Shown in pieces: positions 40,987-50,285 of a stretch of DNA of 64,000 nt (position 1 is the first letter of the stretch; every line of letters begins with the position of its first letter). Under the pieces are notes generated by a model. It had not been told where the DNA came from and searched no databases. It saw only the letters and a program-made list of their open reading frames with translations. Position numbers and translations under genes: made by a program. Source of the stretch: Pseudomonas sp. WS 5079 (GTDB lineage Bacteria > Pseudomonadota > Gammaproteobacteria > Pseudomonadales > Pseudomonadaceae); the NCBI RefSeq assembly GCF_012985465.1, contig NZ_JAAQWN010000007.1, forward strand, positions 1 to 64,000, read 5' to 3'.

Positions 40987-41952
40987 ATGTCGACGTCACA
41001 TCGCAGTTCGCAATTCTTCGCCTTTCTCCTGATTTTGCTGTTGGTGGCCGCCGGCGGCTTCGGTTACTGGAAGTCCACCCTCGACCGCCTGCCGGAAGGC
41101 TTGAGCATGGGCAACGGCCGACTGGAATCCACCGAAGTGCAGATCGCCACCAAGATCCCCGGCCGCTTGGCCGAGGTGCGGGTCGATGAAGGCGACAAGG
41201 TGCTCAAGGGCCAACTGCTGGCGCGTATCGACACCCGCACCCTGGAAGCCCAGCGTTCCCAGGCCGAAGCCGAAGTACTGCGCGCCAAGGAGAACTTCGC
41301 CGCTGCCGAAGCCAACGTGCAATTGCGCCAGAGCGAGAACCTGCTGGCCAGCCAGGAACTCAAGCGGACCCAAGAGCTGTACCGCCGCGGCTTCGCCAGC
41401 GCGCAGTTGATCGACCAGCAGCAGGCACGCCAGAACACCGGCAATGCGGCGGTGGTGGCCGCCCAGGCCCAGGTGAATGCGGTCAAGGCCGCCATTGGTG
41501 CCGCCGAGGCCCAAGTGGCGCAACTGACCAGCGAAATCGACGACAGCAGCCTGCGCGCGCCCATCGACGGCATCATTCAACTGCGCCTGGCCGAACCTGG
41601 CGAAGTGCTCGGCGCCGGTGGGCGGGTGTTGTTGCTGATCGATCCGAATGACCAGTACATGAACCTCTACCTGCCCGCCTCCGTCACCGGTCGCCTGACC
41701 GTGGGCAGTGAAGCGCGGATCGTGCTCGATGCCCTCCCGGATCAGCCGCTGCCAGCGAAAATCAGCTTTGTCGCGGCCAAATCCCAGTTCACCCCCAAAG
41801 AAGTGGAAACCCGCGACGAGCGCCAGAAACTGGTGTTTCGCGTCAAGCTGCGCCTGACTCAACCAAGCGCCGTGCCCCAGGCCAAGCCCGGCATGCCCGG
41901 CGCCGGCTATGTGCGCACTGCCGACCTGGACTGGCCGGCCAACCTGCAATGA
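40987..41952 (+). CDS. HlyD-family membrane fusion protein
   Basis: This 321-residue periplasmic adaptor is anchored by one N-terminal helix (residues 10-25). It has a lipoyl-like strand (GRLAEVRVDEGDKVLKGQLLARID), a long coiled coil (about 80-185) and an adaptor barrel. It probably couples the RbbA-type ABC pump encoded next to it with an outer-membrane channel from elsewhere. The ATG at 40987 has AGGA seven bases upstream. Its stop overlaps the ABC gene start by 4 bp. Confidence 0.92.
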   Translation: MSTSHRSSQFFAFLLILLLVAAGGFGYWKSTLDRLPEGLSMGNGRLESTEVQIATKIPGRLAEVRVDEGDKVLKGQLLARIDTRTLEAQRSQAEAEVLRAKENFAAAEANVQLRQSENLLASQELKRTQELYRRGFASAQLIDQQQARQNTGNAAVVAAQAQVNAVKAAIGAAEAQVAQLTSEIDDSSLRAPIDGIIQLRLAEPGEVLGAGGRVLLLIDPNDQYMNLYLPASVTGRLTVGSEARIVLDALPDQPLPAKISFVAAKSQFTPKEVETRDERQKLVFRVKLRLTQPSAVPQAKPGMPGAGYVRTADLDWPANLQ

Positions 41953-44666
41953 ACGGGCTGGCGCTGCACGCCACGGGCATCAACCACCGCTACGGCAAGC
42001 AACAGGCGCTGATCGACATCGCCTTCAGCCTGCCGGCCGGCACCCGCTGCGGCCTGATCGGCCCCGATGGCGCGGGCAAGTCGAGCCTGCTGGGCTTGAT
42101 CGCCGGGGTCAAAAAGCTGCAGACCGGTGACTTGCAGGTGCTGGGCGGTTCCATCGAAGACCGCCGCCACCGCAACAGCCTGTACCCGTTGATCGCCTTC
42201 ATGCCCCAGGGCCTGGGTGGCAACCTGTATCCAGAGCTGTCTATCAGCGAGAACATCCGTTTTTTCGCCACCCTGTTTGGCCTGTCCACAGCCGATTGCG
42301 ACCAGCGCATGCACAACCTGTTGCTGGCCACCGACCTGGCACGCTTCGCCGACCGCCCGGCGGGCAAGCTGTCGGGCGGGATGAAGCAAAAACTGGGGCT
42401 GTGCTGCGCGCTGATCCACGATCCGGACCTGCTGATCCTCGATGAACCGACTACCGGCGTCGACCCTTTGTCACGCCGGCGCTTCTGGGAACTGGTAGAA
42501 ACCGTACGCAGCGAGCGCCCACAACTGACGCTGCTGGTGGCCACGGCCTACATGGAAGAAGCCGAGCAGTTCGAGCACTGCCTGATGCTCGACCGCGGCA
42601 AGCTGATTGCCGATGGCCTGAGCCGTGACCTGGCTGCTGTTACGCCCAGTGGCAAGCTGGATGAAGCCTTCACCCATTTCCAGGGCGACAGCGCGCACAA
42701 CAACCAGCCGCTGGTGATCCCCCCTCGGGCTAACGACAACACCGATATCGCCATCGAAGCCCACGACCTGACCCTGCGTTTTGGCGACTTCACCGCTGTC
42801 AACAAAGTCAGCTTCGCCATTGGCCGTGGCGAGATCTTCGGCTTTCTCGGTTCCAACGGCTGCGGCAAGACCACCACCATGAAAGTCCTCACCGGGCTGA
42901 TGCCGGCCAGTGAAGGCAGCGCCACGCTGCTGGGCAACCCGGTGAATGCCAAGGACCTGGCGACCCGCAAGCGCGTGGGTTTCATGTCCCAGAGCTTCTC
43001 GCTGTACGGCGAACTCAGCGTGCGCCAGAACCTGGTGCTGCACGCACAGCTATTTGACCTGCCCAAGGCCGACAGCGGCCCACGCATCGAAGAATTGATC
43101 CAGCGTTTTGACCTAGGCAGCGTCGCCGAACAACCCTCCGGCGAGTTGCCCCTGGGCTTGCGCCAGCGCCTGTCCCTGGCCGTGGCGGTGCTGCATCGCC
43201 CGGAAGTGCTGATCCTCGACGAACCCACCTCCGGTGTGGACCCCGCCGCACGCGACGATTTCTGGCGCTTGCTGGTGGAGTTGTCCCGCGAGCAAGGGGT
43301 GACGATTTTCCTCTCCACCCACTTTATGAACGAAGCCCAGCGCTGCGACCGCATCTCGTTGATGCACGCAGGCAAGGTGCTGGCCTGCGACACGCCAGAC
43401 GCCCTGCAACGACAATTCCACGGCGATACCCTGGAAGCCGCGTTCGTCACCTGCCTGGAGCAAGCCCAGCAAACCCCGGAAACCGCCGCGCCCAGCGCGA
43501 GCGTCAGCACGCCGACCACGCCGCCCGTCAGCAAGCGCGGCTTCAGCCTGGCGCGCCTGCTGGCGGTGGCCAGCCGTGAAGGCAAGGAACTGCTGCGCGA
43601 CAAAGTGCGCATGGCCTTTGCCCTGCTCGGGGCGATTTTCATGATGGTGATCTTCGGCTACGGCATTTCCCTGGACGTGGAGAAGCTCGCCTTCGCCGTG
43701 TATGACCAAGACCAGACGCCGCAAAGCCGCGCCTATCTGGAGGCCTTTCGCAGTTCGCGCTACTTCGCCGAACAGCCGCCGATCACTGATTCGGCCGAGC
43801 TGCACCGGCGCCTGCAACGTTCGGAAATCAAACTGGCCCTGGAAATTCCGCCCGGCTTTGGCCGCGACCTCTACGCCGGGCGCCAACCAGCGGTGGCCGC
43901 CTGGCTCGATGGAGGAATGCCGTTTCGCGCCGAGACCAGCCGCAATTATGTAGAAGCCGTACACCAGGCCAACCTGCAGCAACTGGCCGAACTCAACAGC
44001 ACACCGCTGTCCCAACCGGCCGCGGCCAAGCTGGAAACGCGCTTTCGCTACAACCAGGACGTGGTCAGCGTAAATGCCATCGGCCCGGGTGTGATGGCGC
44101 TGATCCTGGCGTTTATCCCGGCCATGCTCACCGCCCTGGGCATCGTGCGCGAGAAGGAACTGGGCTCGATCACCAACTTCTACGCCACGCCCCTTACCCG
44201 CCTGGAGTTCCTCCTTGGCAAACAGGCGCCGTACCTGGTGATCAGCCTGATCAACCTGGCCTTGCTGGTGGCGATGAACCGCTGGCTGTTCGGCGTGCCG
44301 TTCAAGGGCAGCGGCCTGACCCTGGCGTTTGGCGGCCTGCTGTATGTGCTGGCCACCACCAGCATGGGCCTGCTGATTTCCGCGTTCACCCGCACCCAGA
44401 TCGCGGCGATCCTCGGCACCATGATTATCACCAGCCTGCCGACCATCCAGTTCTCCGGGTTGATCGTGCCGCGCTCGTCCCTGGAAGGGGCGGCGGCGCT
44501 GATGGGCATGCTGTTTCCCGCCGGTTACTTCCTGGATGTCGCCGTCGGCACCTTCACCAAAGCCCTGGACCTGCGCCAACTGTGGCCCCAGTGCCTGGCG
44601 CTGTTCGGGTTTTTCCTGGGGTTCACCGGGCTGAGCCTGGTCATGCTCAAGAAGCAGGAGGCCTGA
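41949..44666 (+). CDS. ABC transporter, double ATPase fused to ABC-2 permease (RbbA-type)
   Basis: This 905-residue fusion contains two ATP-binding domains and a C-terminal ABC-2 membrane domain. The first nucleotide domain has GPDGAGKSS (38-46), LSGGMKQK and LLILDEPTTGVDP; the second has GSNGCGKTT (about 304-312), LPLGLRQR as a degenerate signature, and VLILDEPTSGVDP. The membrane part (about 530-905) has a large loop and about six helices. E. coli RbbA-YhhJ-YhiI is the matching set. The LPLGL signature in domain two may reduce ATPase function. Confidence 0.9.
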   Translation: MNGLALHATGINHRYGKQQALIDIAFSLPAGTRCGLIGPDGAGKSSLLGLIAGVKKLQTGDLQVLGGSIEDRRHRNSLYPLIAFMPQGLGGNLYPELSISENIRFFATLFGLSTADCDQRMHNLLLATDLARFADRPAGKLSGGMKQKLGLCCALIHDPDLLILDEPTTGVDPLSRRRFWELVETVRSERPQLTLLVATAYMEEAEQFEHCLMLDRGKLIADGLSRDLAAVTPSGKLDEAFTHFQGDSAHNNQPLVIPPRANDNTDIAIEAHDLTLRFGDFTAVNKVSFAIGRGEIFGFLGSNGCGKTTTMKVLTGLMPASEGSATLLGNPVNAKDLATRKRVGFMSQSFSLYGELSVRQNLVLHAQLFDLPKADSGPRIEELIQRFDLGSVAEQPSGELPLGLRQRLSLAVAVLHRPEVLILDEPTSGVDPAARDDFWRLLVELSREQGVTIFLSTHFMNEAQRCDRISLMHAGKVLACDTPDALQRQFHGDTLEAAFVTCLEQAQQTPETAAPSASVSTPTTPPVSKRGFSLARLLAVASREGKELLRDKVRMAFALLGAIFMMVIFGYGISLDVEKLAFAVYDQDQTPQSRAYLEAFRSSRYFAEQPPITDSAELHRRLQRSEIKLALEIPPGFGRDLYAGRQPAVAAWLDGGMPFRAETSRNYVEAVHQANLQQLAELNSTPLSQPAAAKLETRFRYNQDVVSVNAIGPGVMALILAFIPAMLTALGIVREKELGSITNFYATPLTRLEFLLGKQAPYLVISLINLALLVAMNRWLFGVPFKGSGLTLAFGGLLYVLATTSMGLLISAFTRTQIAAILGTMIITSLPTIQFSGLIVPRSSLEGAAALMGMLFPAGYFLDVAVGTFTKALDLRQLWPQCLALFGFFLGFTGLSLVMLKKQEA

Positions 44667-45784
44667 TGCACAAGTTCGCCCATATCCTGCGCCTGGGAGT
44701 CAAAGAGCTCACCAGCCTGCGCCACGACAGCGTGCTGCTGTTGTTCCTGTTCTATGCCTTCACCGTCGCCATCTACATGCCGGCGGCCGGCTCGGTGATT
44801 GGCGTGCATAACGCCAGCGTGGCCTTTGTCGATGAAGACCACGGCCAATTGTCGCGCCAGTTGGCCGAAGCCCTGCAGCCACCGGAGTTCCAGCCTGCCG
44901 TGCCACTGCCCTACGACCAGTTGGACAAGGTCATGGACAGCGGCCAGTACACTTTCGTGATCAACGTGCCGGCCAATTTCCAGGCCGACCTGTTGGCCGG
45001 ACGCCAGCCGAGCGTGCAGGTCAACGTGGATGCCACGGCCATGAGCCAGGCGTTTATGGGCGCGGGCTATATCGGGCGGATTTTCCAGCGCGAACTGCTG
45101 ACCTACGGCGGCCAGTCCGACGCCAGCCAGCGCGCGCCAGCGGCCCTCACCACCCGCGCGTTGTTCAACACCAACCTGGAAGGTGGCTGGTTCCTGGCGG
45201 TGATCCAGATCGTCAACAACATCACCATCCTCGCCATCGTACTGACCGGCACCGCCCTGCTGCGCGAACGCGAGCACGGCACCCTCGACCATTTGCTGGT
45301 GCTGCCGCTGACCGCCCTGGAAATCATGCTGGCAAAAATCTGGAGCAATATGCTGGTGGTGGTGCTGTGTACCTGGCTGTCCCTGGAAGTGGTGGTCAAG
45401 GGCCTGCTCGGCGTGCCGCTGGCCGGCTCGTTGAGCCTGTTCCTGCTGGTGACGGCGTTATACCTGTTTGCCAGCACCGCCTTGGGCATCTTCCTTGCCA
45501 CCCTCGCCCGCTCGACGCCGCAGTTCGGCTTGCTGGCGATCCCGGTGATCATTCCGATGCTGCTGTTATCAGGCGGCAGTACGCCGTTGGACAGCATGCC
45601 CGAATGGTTGCAATGGGTGATGCAGGGCTCGCCGTCCACGCACTTTGTGAGTTTGAGTGCGGCGATTCTGTTCCGGGATGCGGGGGTGAGCGTGGTGTGG
45701 CCGGATTTGCTGGCGCTGGCGGGAATTGGGTTGCTGTTTTTTGCGGTGGCGTTGGCGCGGTTCAGGAAGAGTCTGGCGTCTTGA
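44666..45784 (+). CDS. ABC-2 type permease (YhhJ/YbhR-like)
   Basis: This 372-residue membrane protein has an N-terminal helix, a large periplasmic domain (about 45-170) and five C-terminal helices, the ABC-2 permease layout. It begins at the stop of the preceding ABC gene (TGATG), so the two are coupled and probably form a heterodimeric pump. The substrate is unknown; homologues are linked with drug or cation export. Confidence 0.9.
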   Translation: MHKFAHILRLGVKELTSLRHDSVLLLFLFYAFTVAIYMPAAGSVIGVHNASVAFVDEDHGQLSRQLAEALQPPEFQPAVPLPYDQLDKVMDSGQYTFVINVPANFQADLLAGRQPSVQVNVDATAMSQAFMGAGYIGRIFQRELLTYGGQSDASQRAPAALTTRALFNTNLEGGWFLAVIQIVNNITILAIVLTGTALLREREHGTLDHLLVLPLTALEIMLAKIWSNMLVVVLCTWLSLEVVVKGLLGVPLAGSLSLFLLVTALYLFASTALGIFLATLARSTPQFGLLAIPVIIPMLLLSGGSTPLDSMPEWLQWVMQGSPSTHFVSLSAAILFRDAGVSVVWPDLLALAGIGLLFFAVALARFRKSLAS

Positions 45785-45934
45785 ACTATCACTTGTAAAT
45801 TATAAAAACCACTAAGCCTATTAAAAAACAAAATAAAAAACTGTCATTTATGACAGTAGCCGGCATTCCTCTCCCCTTGTTAGCTTGAACAGCCAACCAC
45901 GAACTTATCGCCGAAGCACCCCGGGAGAGCGAAA
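45785..45934. other. AT-rich gap before an unknown gene
   Basis: This 150-bp stretch is strikingly AT-rich for this genome and contains the palindrome at 45840-45857. It must carry the promoter for the gene at 45935. It shows no ORF or REP. Confidence 0.6.
45840..45857. promoter_or_regulatory. Perfect palindrome, possible operator
   Basis: ACTGTCA and TGACAGT flank TTTA, a symmetrical site 78 bp upstream of the unknown gene at 45935. On the minus strand it is followed by a T-rich run, so a terminator is the alternative. An operator is weakly favoured because no minus-strand gene precedes it closely. Confidence 0.4.
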
Positions 45935-46384
45935 ATGGTCAATAAATCAGATTCGGATAACAGTGGCTCCAGCGACGCTGCCACCCCAGAGGTCATAGAG
46001 ATTAAGATCGACTCGAATAACCCCAACGGAAAAACAACAGTTACAGGGGAGTATTCATTGCATGGATATAAAGGAGCGATAGAGGTTGAATACACCTGGA
46101 GAAGTAATGTCTACACGATAACTGCGCTCAGATATCTATTCGAGCGTACTGCGGTAACGGGTAAAAACCCCCGCTTCGAAATCACCAGAGACACCGACGG
46201 CCCCAGCGGCCCCACATTGTCAGTCAACCCTCCACAAGATGGCCAATGGCACTCTTGGGGTTCATCAATGAGCTACCAAACAGCCAACACAGCACTATTT
46301 TTCACTTTCTACTTTATCTTCGACGCGCCCCCCGAGGGAGTATGGAGAACAGATAGAAAAATACTGAAGCTCACTGTGTACTAA
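45935..46384 (+). CDS. Unknown protein, lower GC than its neighbours
   Basis: This 149-residue protein is not recognised. It has a Ser/Asp-rich start (MVNKSDSDNSGSSDAATPE), no signal peptide, and a body of alternating short hydrophobic and polar stretches suggesting an all-beta fold (GYKGAIEVEYTWRSNVYTI; NTALFFTFYFIFD). It has no cysteine and one internal methionine. GGGAG sits seven bases before the ATG and a strong terminator follows, so it is probably expressed alone. The AT-rich upstream and lower GC suggest recent acquisition. Confidence 0.75.
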   Translation: MVNKSDSDNSGSSDAATPEVIEIKIDSNNPNGKTTVTGEYSLHGYKGAIEVEYTWRSNVYTITALRYLFERTAVTGKNPRFEITRDTDGPSGPTLSVNPPQDGQWHSWGSSMSYQTANTALFFTFYFIFDAPPEGVWRTDRKILKLTVY

Positions 46385-46391
46385 CTATTAC

Positions 46392-46418
46392 AACCAGCAA
46401 CTTAGTTGCTGGTTTTTT
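46392..46418 (+). terminator. Rho-independent terminator
   Basis: AACCAGCAAC pairs with GTTGCTGGTT around TTA and is followed by six Ts. It lies just downstream of the unknown gene and opposes the convergent FliL-like gene. Confidence 0.93.
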
Positions 46419-46446
46419 AAACCATCAAAAGTCCCCCCACTCGGAC

Positions 46447-46854
46447 CTATTGAATGATCAGGTTGTTAAACAACAAATCCTCAACCACCGGCTTGCCCGT
46501 CTCATCGTTCATCACTTGCTGAGCCTGCTTCAGCGCTTCCTGGCGCAACTTCTCCTTGCCCTCGACACTGCCCATGCTCTCGACTGTCTGCTGGGTAAAC
46601 AACGCCACCAGTTGATTGCGAATCAGCGGCTCATTGGCCTTGATCGCCGCCGCCGCTTCCGGGCCGGTCACGCGCAGGGCCACGTCGGCCTTGTATACCC
46701 GCAGTTTCGGGCCGCCATCCAGGGCGTAGTTGCCGACAAAAGGCGGCGTCAGGCTGTAATAGCTGACCTTGGGCGCTTCGCCTTCCTTGGCTTCTTCGGC
46801 ATGGGCTGCCATCGGCAACGTCAGGGCCAGCATCAACAGGATCCACGCTTTCAC
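46447..46854 (-). CDS. FliL-like exported protein
   Basis: This 135-residue protein has a signal peptide (MKAWILLMLALTLPMAAHA) and a body matching FliL-type domains (YYSLTPPFVGNYALDGGPKLRVYKADVALRV and IRNQLVALFTQQTVESM). It starts at a GTG (complement 46852-46854) with GAGGA seven bases upstream. Canonical FliL has an N-terminal membrane anchor next to flagellar genes; here the hydrophobic start looks cleavable and no flagellar genes are near. Its role is unknown. Confidence 0.8.
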   Translation of the reverse strand: MKAWILLMLALTLPMAAHAEEAKEGEAPKVSYYSLTPPFVGNYALDGGPKLRVYKADVALRVTGPEAAAAIKANEPLIRNQLVALFTQQTVESMGSVEGKEKLRQEALKQAQQVMNDETGKPVVEDLLFNNLIIQ

Positions 46855-47003
46855 AGTTCATTCCTCATATTCGGTGGCCAGTAGCATAACGCTAGCAAGG
46901 CAGAGCACAAGCTTATGGCGACTTATCAGGCCGGGGCATGCTCGTTGACCCGTGACCTTACCCACCTACACTTATCGGCCAATACGCCAAAAGGAATAGT
47001 CCG

Positions 47004-47984
47004 ATGAAAGCCGTGCTGTGCAAAGCCTTCGGCCCTGCCGAAACCCTGGTGTTGGAAGACGTCGAAAGCCCGGCGATCAAGAAGAACGAGATCCTGCTGG
47101 ATGTGCACGCCGCCGGGGTGAATTTCCCGGACACGCTGATCATCGAGGGCAAGTACCAGTTCAAGCCACCCTTCCCGTTCTCGCCGGGTGGCGAAGCGGC
47201 AGGTGTGGTCAGCGAGGTCGGGGAAAAGGTCAGCCACCTCAAGGTCGGCGACCGGGTCATGGCGTTGACCGGGTGGGGCAGCTTTGCCGAGCAGGTCGCG
47301 GTGCCGGGCTATAACGTGCTGCCGATCCCGCCGAGCATGGATTTCAATACCGCCGCTGCCTTCAGCATGACCTACGGCACCTCGATGCACGCCCTCACCC
47401 AACGTGGCCATCTGGCCGCTGGCGAGACCCTGCTGGTACTGGGCGCGTCCGGTGGCGTCGGGCTGGCCGCCGTGGAAATCGGCAAGGCCATGGGTGCCCG
47501 GGTGATCGCCGCCGCCAGCAGCGCCGACAAGCTGGCCGTGGCCAAGGCTGCCGGGGCCGATGAGTTGATCAACTACAGCGAAAGCAACCTCAAGGATGAA
47601 ATCAAACGCCTGACCGATGGCAACGGCGCCGACGTGATCTACGACCCGGTGGGTGGCGATCTGTTTGACCAGGCCATCCGCGCCATTGCCTGGAACGGCC
47701 GCCTGCTGGTGGTGGGGTTTGCCAGCGGGCGCATCCCTGAACTACCGGTGAACCTGGCGCTGCTCAAGGGCGCGGCGGTGCTCGGGGTGTTCTGGGGTTC
47801 GTTCGCCCAGCGCCAGCCGCAGGATAACGCGGCGAATTTCCAGCAGTTGTTCAGTTGGTATGCGCAGGGCAAGTTGAAGCCGCTGGTGTCGCAGGTATAT
47901 CCGCTGGATAACGCGGCGCAGGCGATCAATGACCTGGGGCAACGCAGGGCGGTGGGCAAGGTGGTCGTGCAGGTCCGCCAGTGA
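47004..47984 (+). CDS. NADPH:quinone oxidoreductase family protein
   Basis: This 326-residue medium-chain zinc-less alcohol dehydrogenase-type oxidoreductase (QOR family) has the nucleotide-binding motif LVLGASGGVGLAAVEIGKAMGA at about 145-165 and the domain entry GVNFPDTLIIEGKYQ. It is a probable one- or two-electron quinone reductase using NADPH. AAGGA lies upstream of the start. The gene is followed by a REPIN and then glpT. Confidence 0.9.
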   Translation: MKAVLCKAFGPAETLVLEDVESPAIKKNEILLDVHAAGVNFPDTLIIEGKYQFKPPFPFSPGGEAAGVVSEVGEKVSHLKVGDRVMALTGWGSFAEQVAVPGYNVLPIPPSMDFNTAAAFSMTYGTSMHALTQRGHLAAGETLLVLGASGGVGLAAVEIGKAMGARVIAAASSADKLAVAKAAGADELINYSESNLKDEIKRLTDGNGADVIYDPVGGDLFDQAIRAIAWNGRLLVVGFASGRIPELPVNLALLKGAAVLGVFWGSFAQRQPQDNAANFQQLFSWYAQGKLKPLVSQVYPLDNAAQAINDLGQRRAVGKVVVQVRQ

Positions 47985-48000
47985 TTTGAAATGCAATCAA

Positions 48001-48089
48001 TGTAGGAGCTGGCTTGCCTGCGATAGCGGTGGGCCAGCTACATCGTTGGTAACTGATCCACCGCTAGCGCAGGCAAGCCAGCTCCTACA
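48001..48089. repeat. REPIN, TGTAGGAGCTGG variant
   Basis: Arms TGTAGGAGCTGGCTTGCCTG and its inverse ending at 48089 enclose a variable centre. The AGCTGG/CCTGCG subtype equals the inner arm at 32450. It lies between co-directional quinone reductase and glpT genes. Confidence 0.9.
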
Positions 48090-48272
48090 GTGGGTCTGCG
48101 GTGTTCTGAAGAATCTGGTTACGACCCATACTTGTCTATTGGCGACATGTTCGTAAAAGAACATGCAATTACTCCGGTTTCCTGTGTTTGCGGATAAGAG
48201 GCGATGCTATTTTCGGTAACGAAACTGTAACATTCGCATCCGCAGTCAAAACAAGAAATTTGGAGCTCTTGA

Positions 48273-49610
48273 ATGTTTGCTTTCTTTCGTCCTGCCCCAC
48301 ACCAGGCACCCCTGCCTGAAGAAAAGATCGACAGTACCTACCGACGACTGCGCTGGCAGATCTTCGCCGGTATTTTCTTTGGCTACGCAGGTTACTACCT
48401 GCTGCGCAAAAACTTCTCCCTGGCCATGCCGTACCTGATCGACGAGGGTTACACCCGTGGTCAACTGGGCTTGGCCATGTCGGCAATCGCCATTGCCTAC
48501 GGCCTGTCCAAGTTCCTCATGGGCCTGGTGTCCGACCGCTCCAACCCGCGCTACTTCCTGCCGTTTGGCCTGCTGGTCTCGGCCGGGGTGATGTTCATTT
48601 TCGGTTTCGCGCCTTGGGCAACCTCCAGCGTGACCATGATGTTCATTCTGTTGTTCATCAACGGCTGGGCCCAGGGCATGGGCTGGCCCCCGAGCGGGCG
48701 GACCATGGTGCACTGGTGGTCGCAGAAAGAACGCGGCGGCGTGGTGTCGGTATGGAACGTGGCGCATAACGTCGGCGGCGGCCTGATCGGCCCGCTGTTC
48801 CTGTTGGGCATGGCCTGGTTCAACGACTGGCACGCAGCGTTCTACGTGCCGGCCACCGTAGCCTTGGCAGTGGCGGCGTTTGCCTTCATCACCATGCGCG
48901 ACACCCCGCAGTCGGTGGGCCTGCCGCCTATCGAGAAGTACAAGAACGACTACCCGGAAGGCTACGACGCCAGCCACGAAGACGAATTCAGCGCCAAGGA
49001 AATCTTCGTCAAGTACGTGCTGCGCAACAAAATGCTCTGGTACATCGCCTTCGCCAACGTGTTCGTCTACCTGCTGCGCTATGGCGTGCTGGACTGGGCA
49101 CCGACCTACCTCAAGGAAGCCAAGCACTTCACCGTCGACAAGTCGTCGTGGGCGTACTTCTTCTACGAATGGGCGGGGATTCCCGGCACGCTGCTGTGCG
49201 GCTGGATGTCGGACAAGATATTCCGTGGCAACCGTGGCCTGACCGGCATTGTGTTCATGGCCCTGGTGACCGTGGCGACCCTGGTGTACTGGCTCAACCC
49301 GCCAGGCAACCCGATGGTCGACATGATCGCGCTGTTCTCCATTGGCTTTTTGATCTACGGCCCGGTGATGTTGATCGGCCTGCAGGCGCTGGAGCTGGCG
49401 CCGAAGAAAGCCGCTGGTACGGCGGCAGGCTTTACCGGTCTGTTCGGTTACCTGGGCGGTTCGGTAGCGGCCAGTGCGGCCATGGGCTACACCGTGGACC
49501 ACTTCGGCTGGGACGGCGGCTTTGTGCTGCTGATCGGCGCGTGCCTGCTGGCCATCGCGTTCCTGATCCCAACCCTGTGGCACACCAATAGCGTCAGCTC
49601 GGCGCGTTAA
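48273..49610 (+). CDS. glpT: Glycerol-3-phosphate transporter
   Basis: This 445-residue major-facilitator antiporter exchanges glycerol-3-phosphate for phosphate. The start MFAFFRPAPHQAPLPEEKID, the early motif YRRLRWQIFAGIFFGYAGYY and the conserved ISDxSNPRYFLP-like VSDRSNPRYFLPFG support GlpT over UhpT. About 12 helices are visible. GGAG lies seven bases upstream. It also imports fosfomycin in Pseudomonas (known of the family). Its 3' end overlaps the convergent chaC gene by 17 bp. Confidence 0.94.
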   Translation: MFAFFRPAPHQAPLPEEKIDSTYRRLRWQIFAGIFFGYAGYYLLRKNFSLAMPYLIDEGYTRGQLGLAMSAIAIAYGLSKFLMGLVSDRSNPRYFLPFGLLVSAGVMFIFGFAPWATSSVTMMFILLFINGWAQGMGWPPSGRTMVHWWSQKERGGVVSVWNVAHNVGGGLIGPLFLLGMAWFNDWHAAFYVPATVALAVAAFAFITMRDTPQSVGLPPIEKYKNDYPEGYDASHEDEFSAKEIFVKYVLRNKMLWYIAFANVFVYLLRYGVLDWAPTYLKEAKHFTVDKSSWAYFFYEWAGIPGTLLCGWMSDKIFRGNRGLTGIVFMALVTVATLVYWLNPPGNPMVDMIALFSIGFLIYGPVMLIGLQALELAPKKAAGTAAGFTGLFGYLGGSVAASAAMGYTVDHFGWDGGFVLLIGACLLAIAFLIPTLWHTNSVSSAR

Positions 49611-50259
49611 TCGCCACGACGCCTTTGGCACATCGCTTGAGCCGCGCCTCCAGATTTTTATCTGGCATGGCGTGGCTACGCAGGGCGTTGACGGTCTGCT
49701 CGACATAATCGCGAGTGGTGCCGTAACGCCCGCAAGCGCTTTCAAATACCTGGTTCAGCACGCTGTCGGGCAAGTTGCCGGCGTAGCTGGGCAGGTGCCG
49801 CTCCAGCACAAAACCCAACGCCTGCACCTGGCTGCCGTCTTCAAGCCGGCAACTGAGCCAATGTGGCCGATACGATGGGTAAGGCATCTCGCGCTGCCAC
49901 AAGGCATAGAGCGAGGCCTCCAGTTGATCCTCCGGCAGGCGGTAGGCAAAGCCGCTGCACGAGCCACCACGATCCAGGCCAAACACCAGCCCCGGCAACT
50001 CCGGCGTGCCCCGGTGCTCGTGGGACCACAGGTACAGGCCCCGGTGATACCCATGGACCCGGGCGCGCAGGCGCTGGGTCGCCGAACACTCGGGACGCCA
50101 GATCAGCGAGCCATACGCAAACAGCCAGACCGGCCCACCCTTGTGCAGGCCCATGGTGGCTTGCATCGAGCTCATCAATTGTTCGTGAGTGAGTTGCGGC
50201 CCCAGATCGAGCCGCGGTGGGTAAGCCAATTGCAGACGTTCGGATTCAATAACGGTCAT
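49594..50259 (-). CDS. chaC: ChaC-like gamma-glutamylcyclotransferase
   Basis: This 221-residue enzyme probably degrades glutathione to 5-oxoproline and Cys-Gly. The signature WLFAYGSLIWRPE (about 55-67) and the PGLVFGLDRGGSCSGFAYRL segment are present. The start at 50259 is chosen; a nine-residue longer ATG also exists and contains the AGGAG, so the exact start is not settled. It overlaps glpT at the 3' end, and the TonB receptor stop lies immediately upstream. Confidence 0.88.
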   Translation of the reverse strand: MTVIESERLQLAYPPRLDLGPQLTHEQLMSSMQATMGLHKGGPVWLFAYGSLIWRPECSATQRLRARVHGYHRGLYLWSHEHRGTPELPGLVFGLDRGGSCSGFAYRLPEDQLEASLYALWQREMPYPSYRPHWLSCRLEDGSQVQALGFVLERHLPSYAGNLPDSVLNQVFESACGRYGTTRDYVEQTVNALRSHAMPDKNLEARLKRCAKGVVAINAPS

Positions 50260-50285
50260 GGCAGATCGCTTAGGTCTCCTGTGCA

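Noticed and set aside
48001..48089. CRISPR-like repeats
   Set aside because: The repeats are dispersed, inverted pairs, not direct repeats with regular spacers, so they are REPINs.
48246..49745. 499-residue minus-strand ORF over glpT
   Set aside because: It is antisense to glpT with His/Gln-rich low-complexity composition and no recognisable domain.
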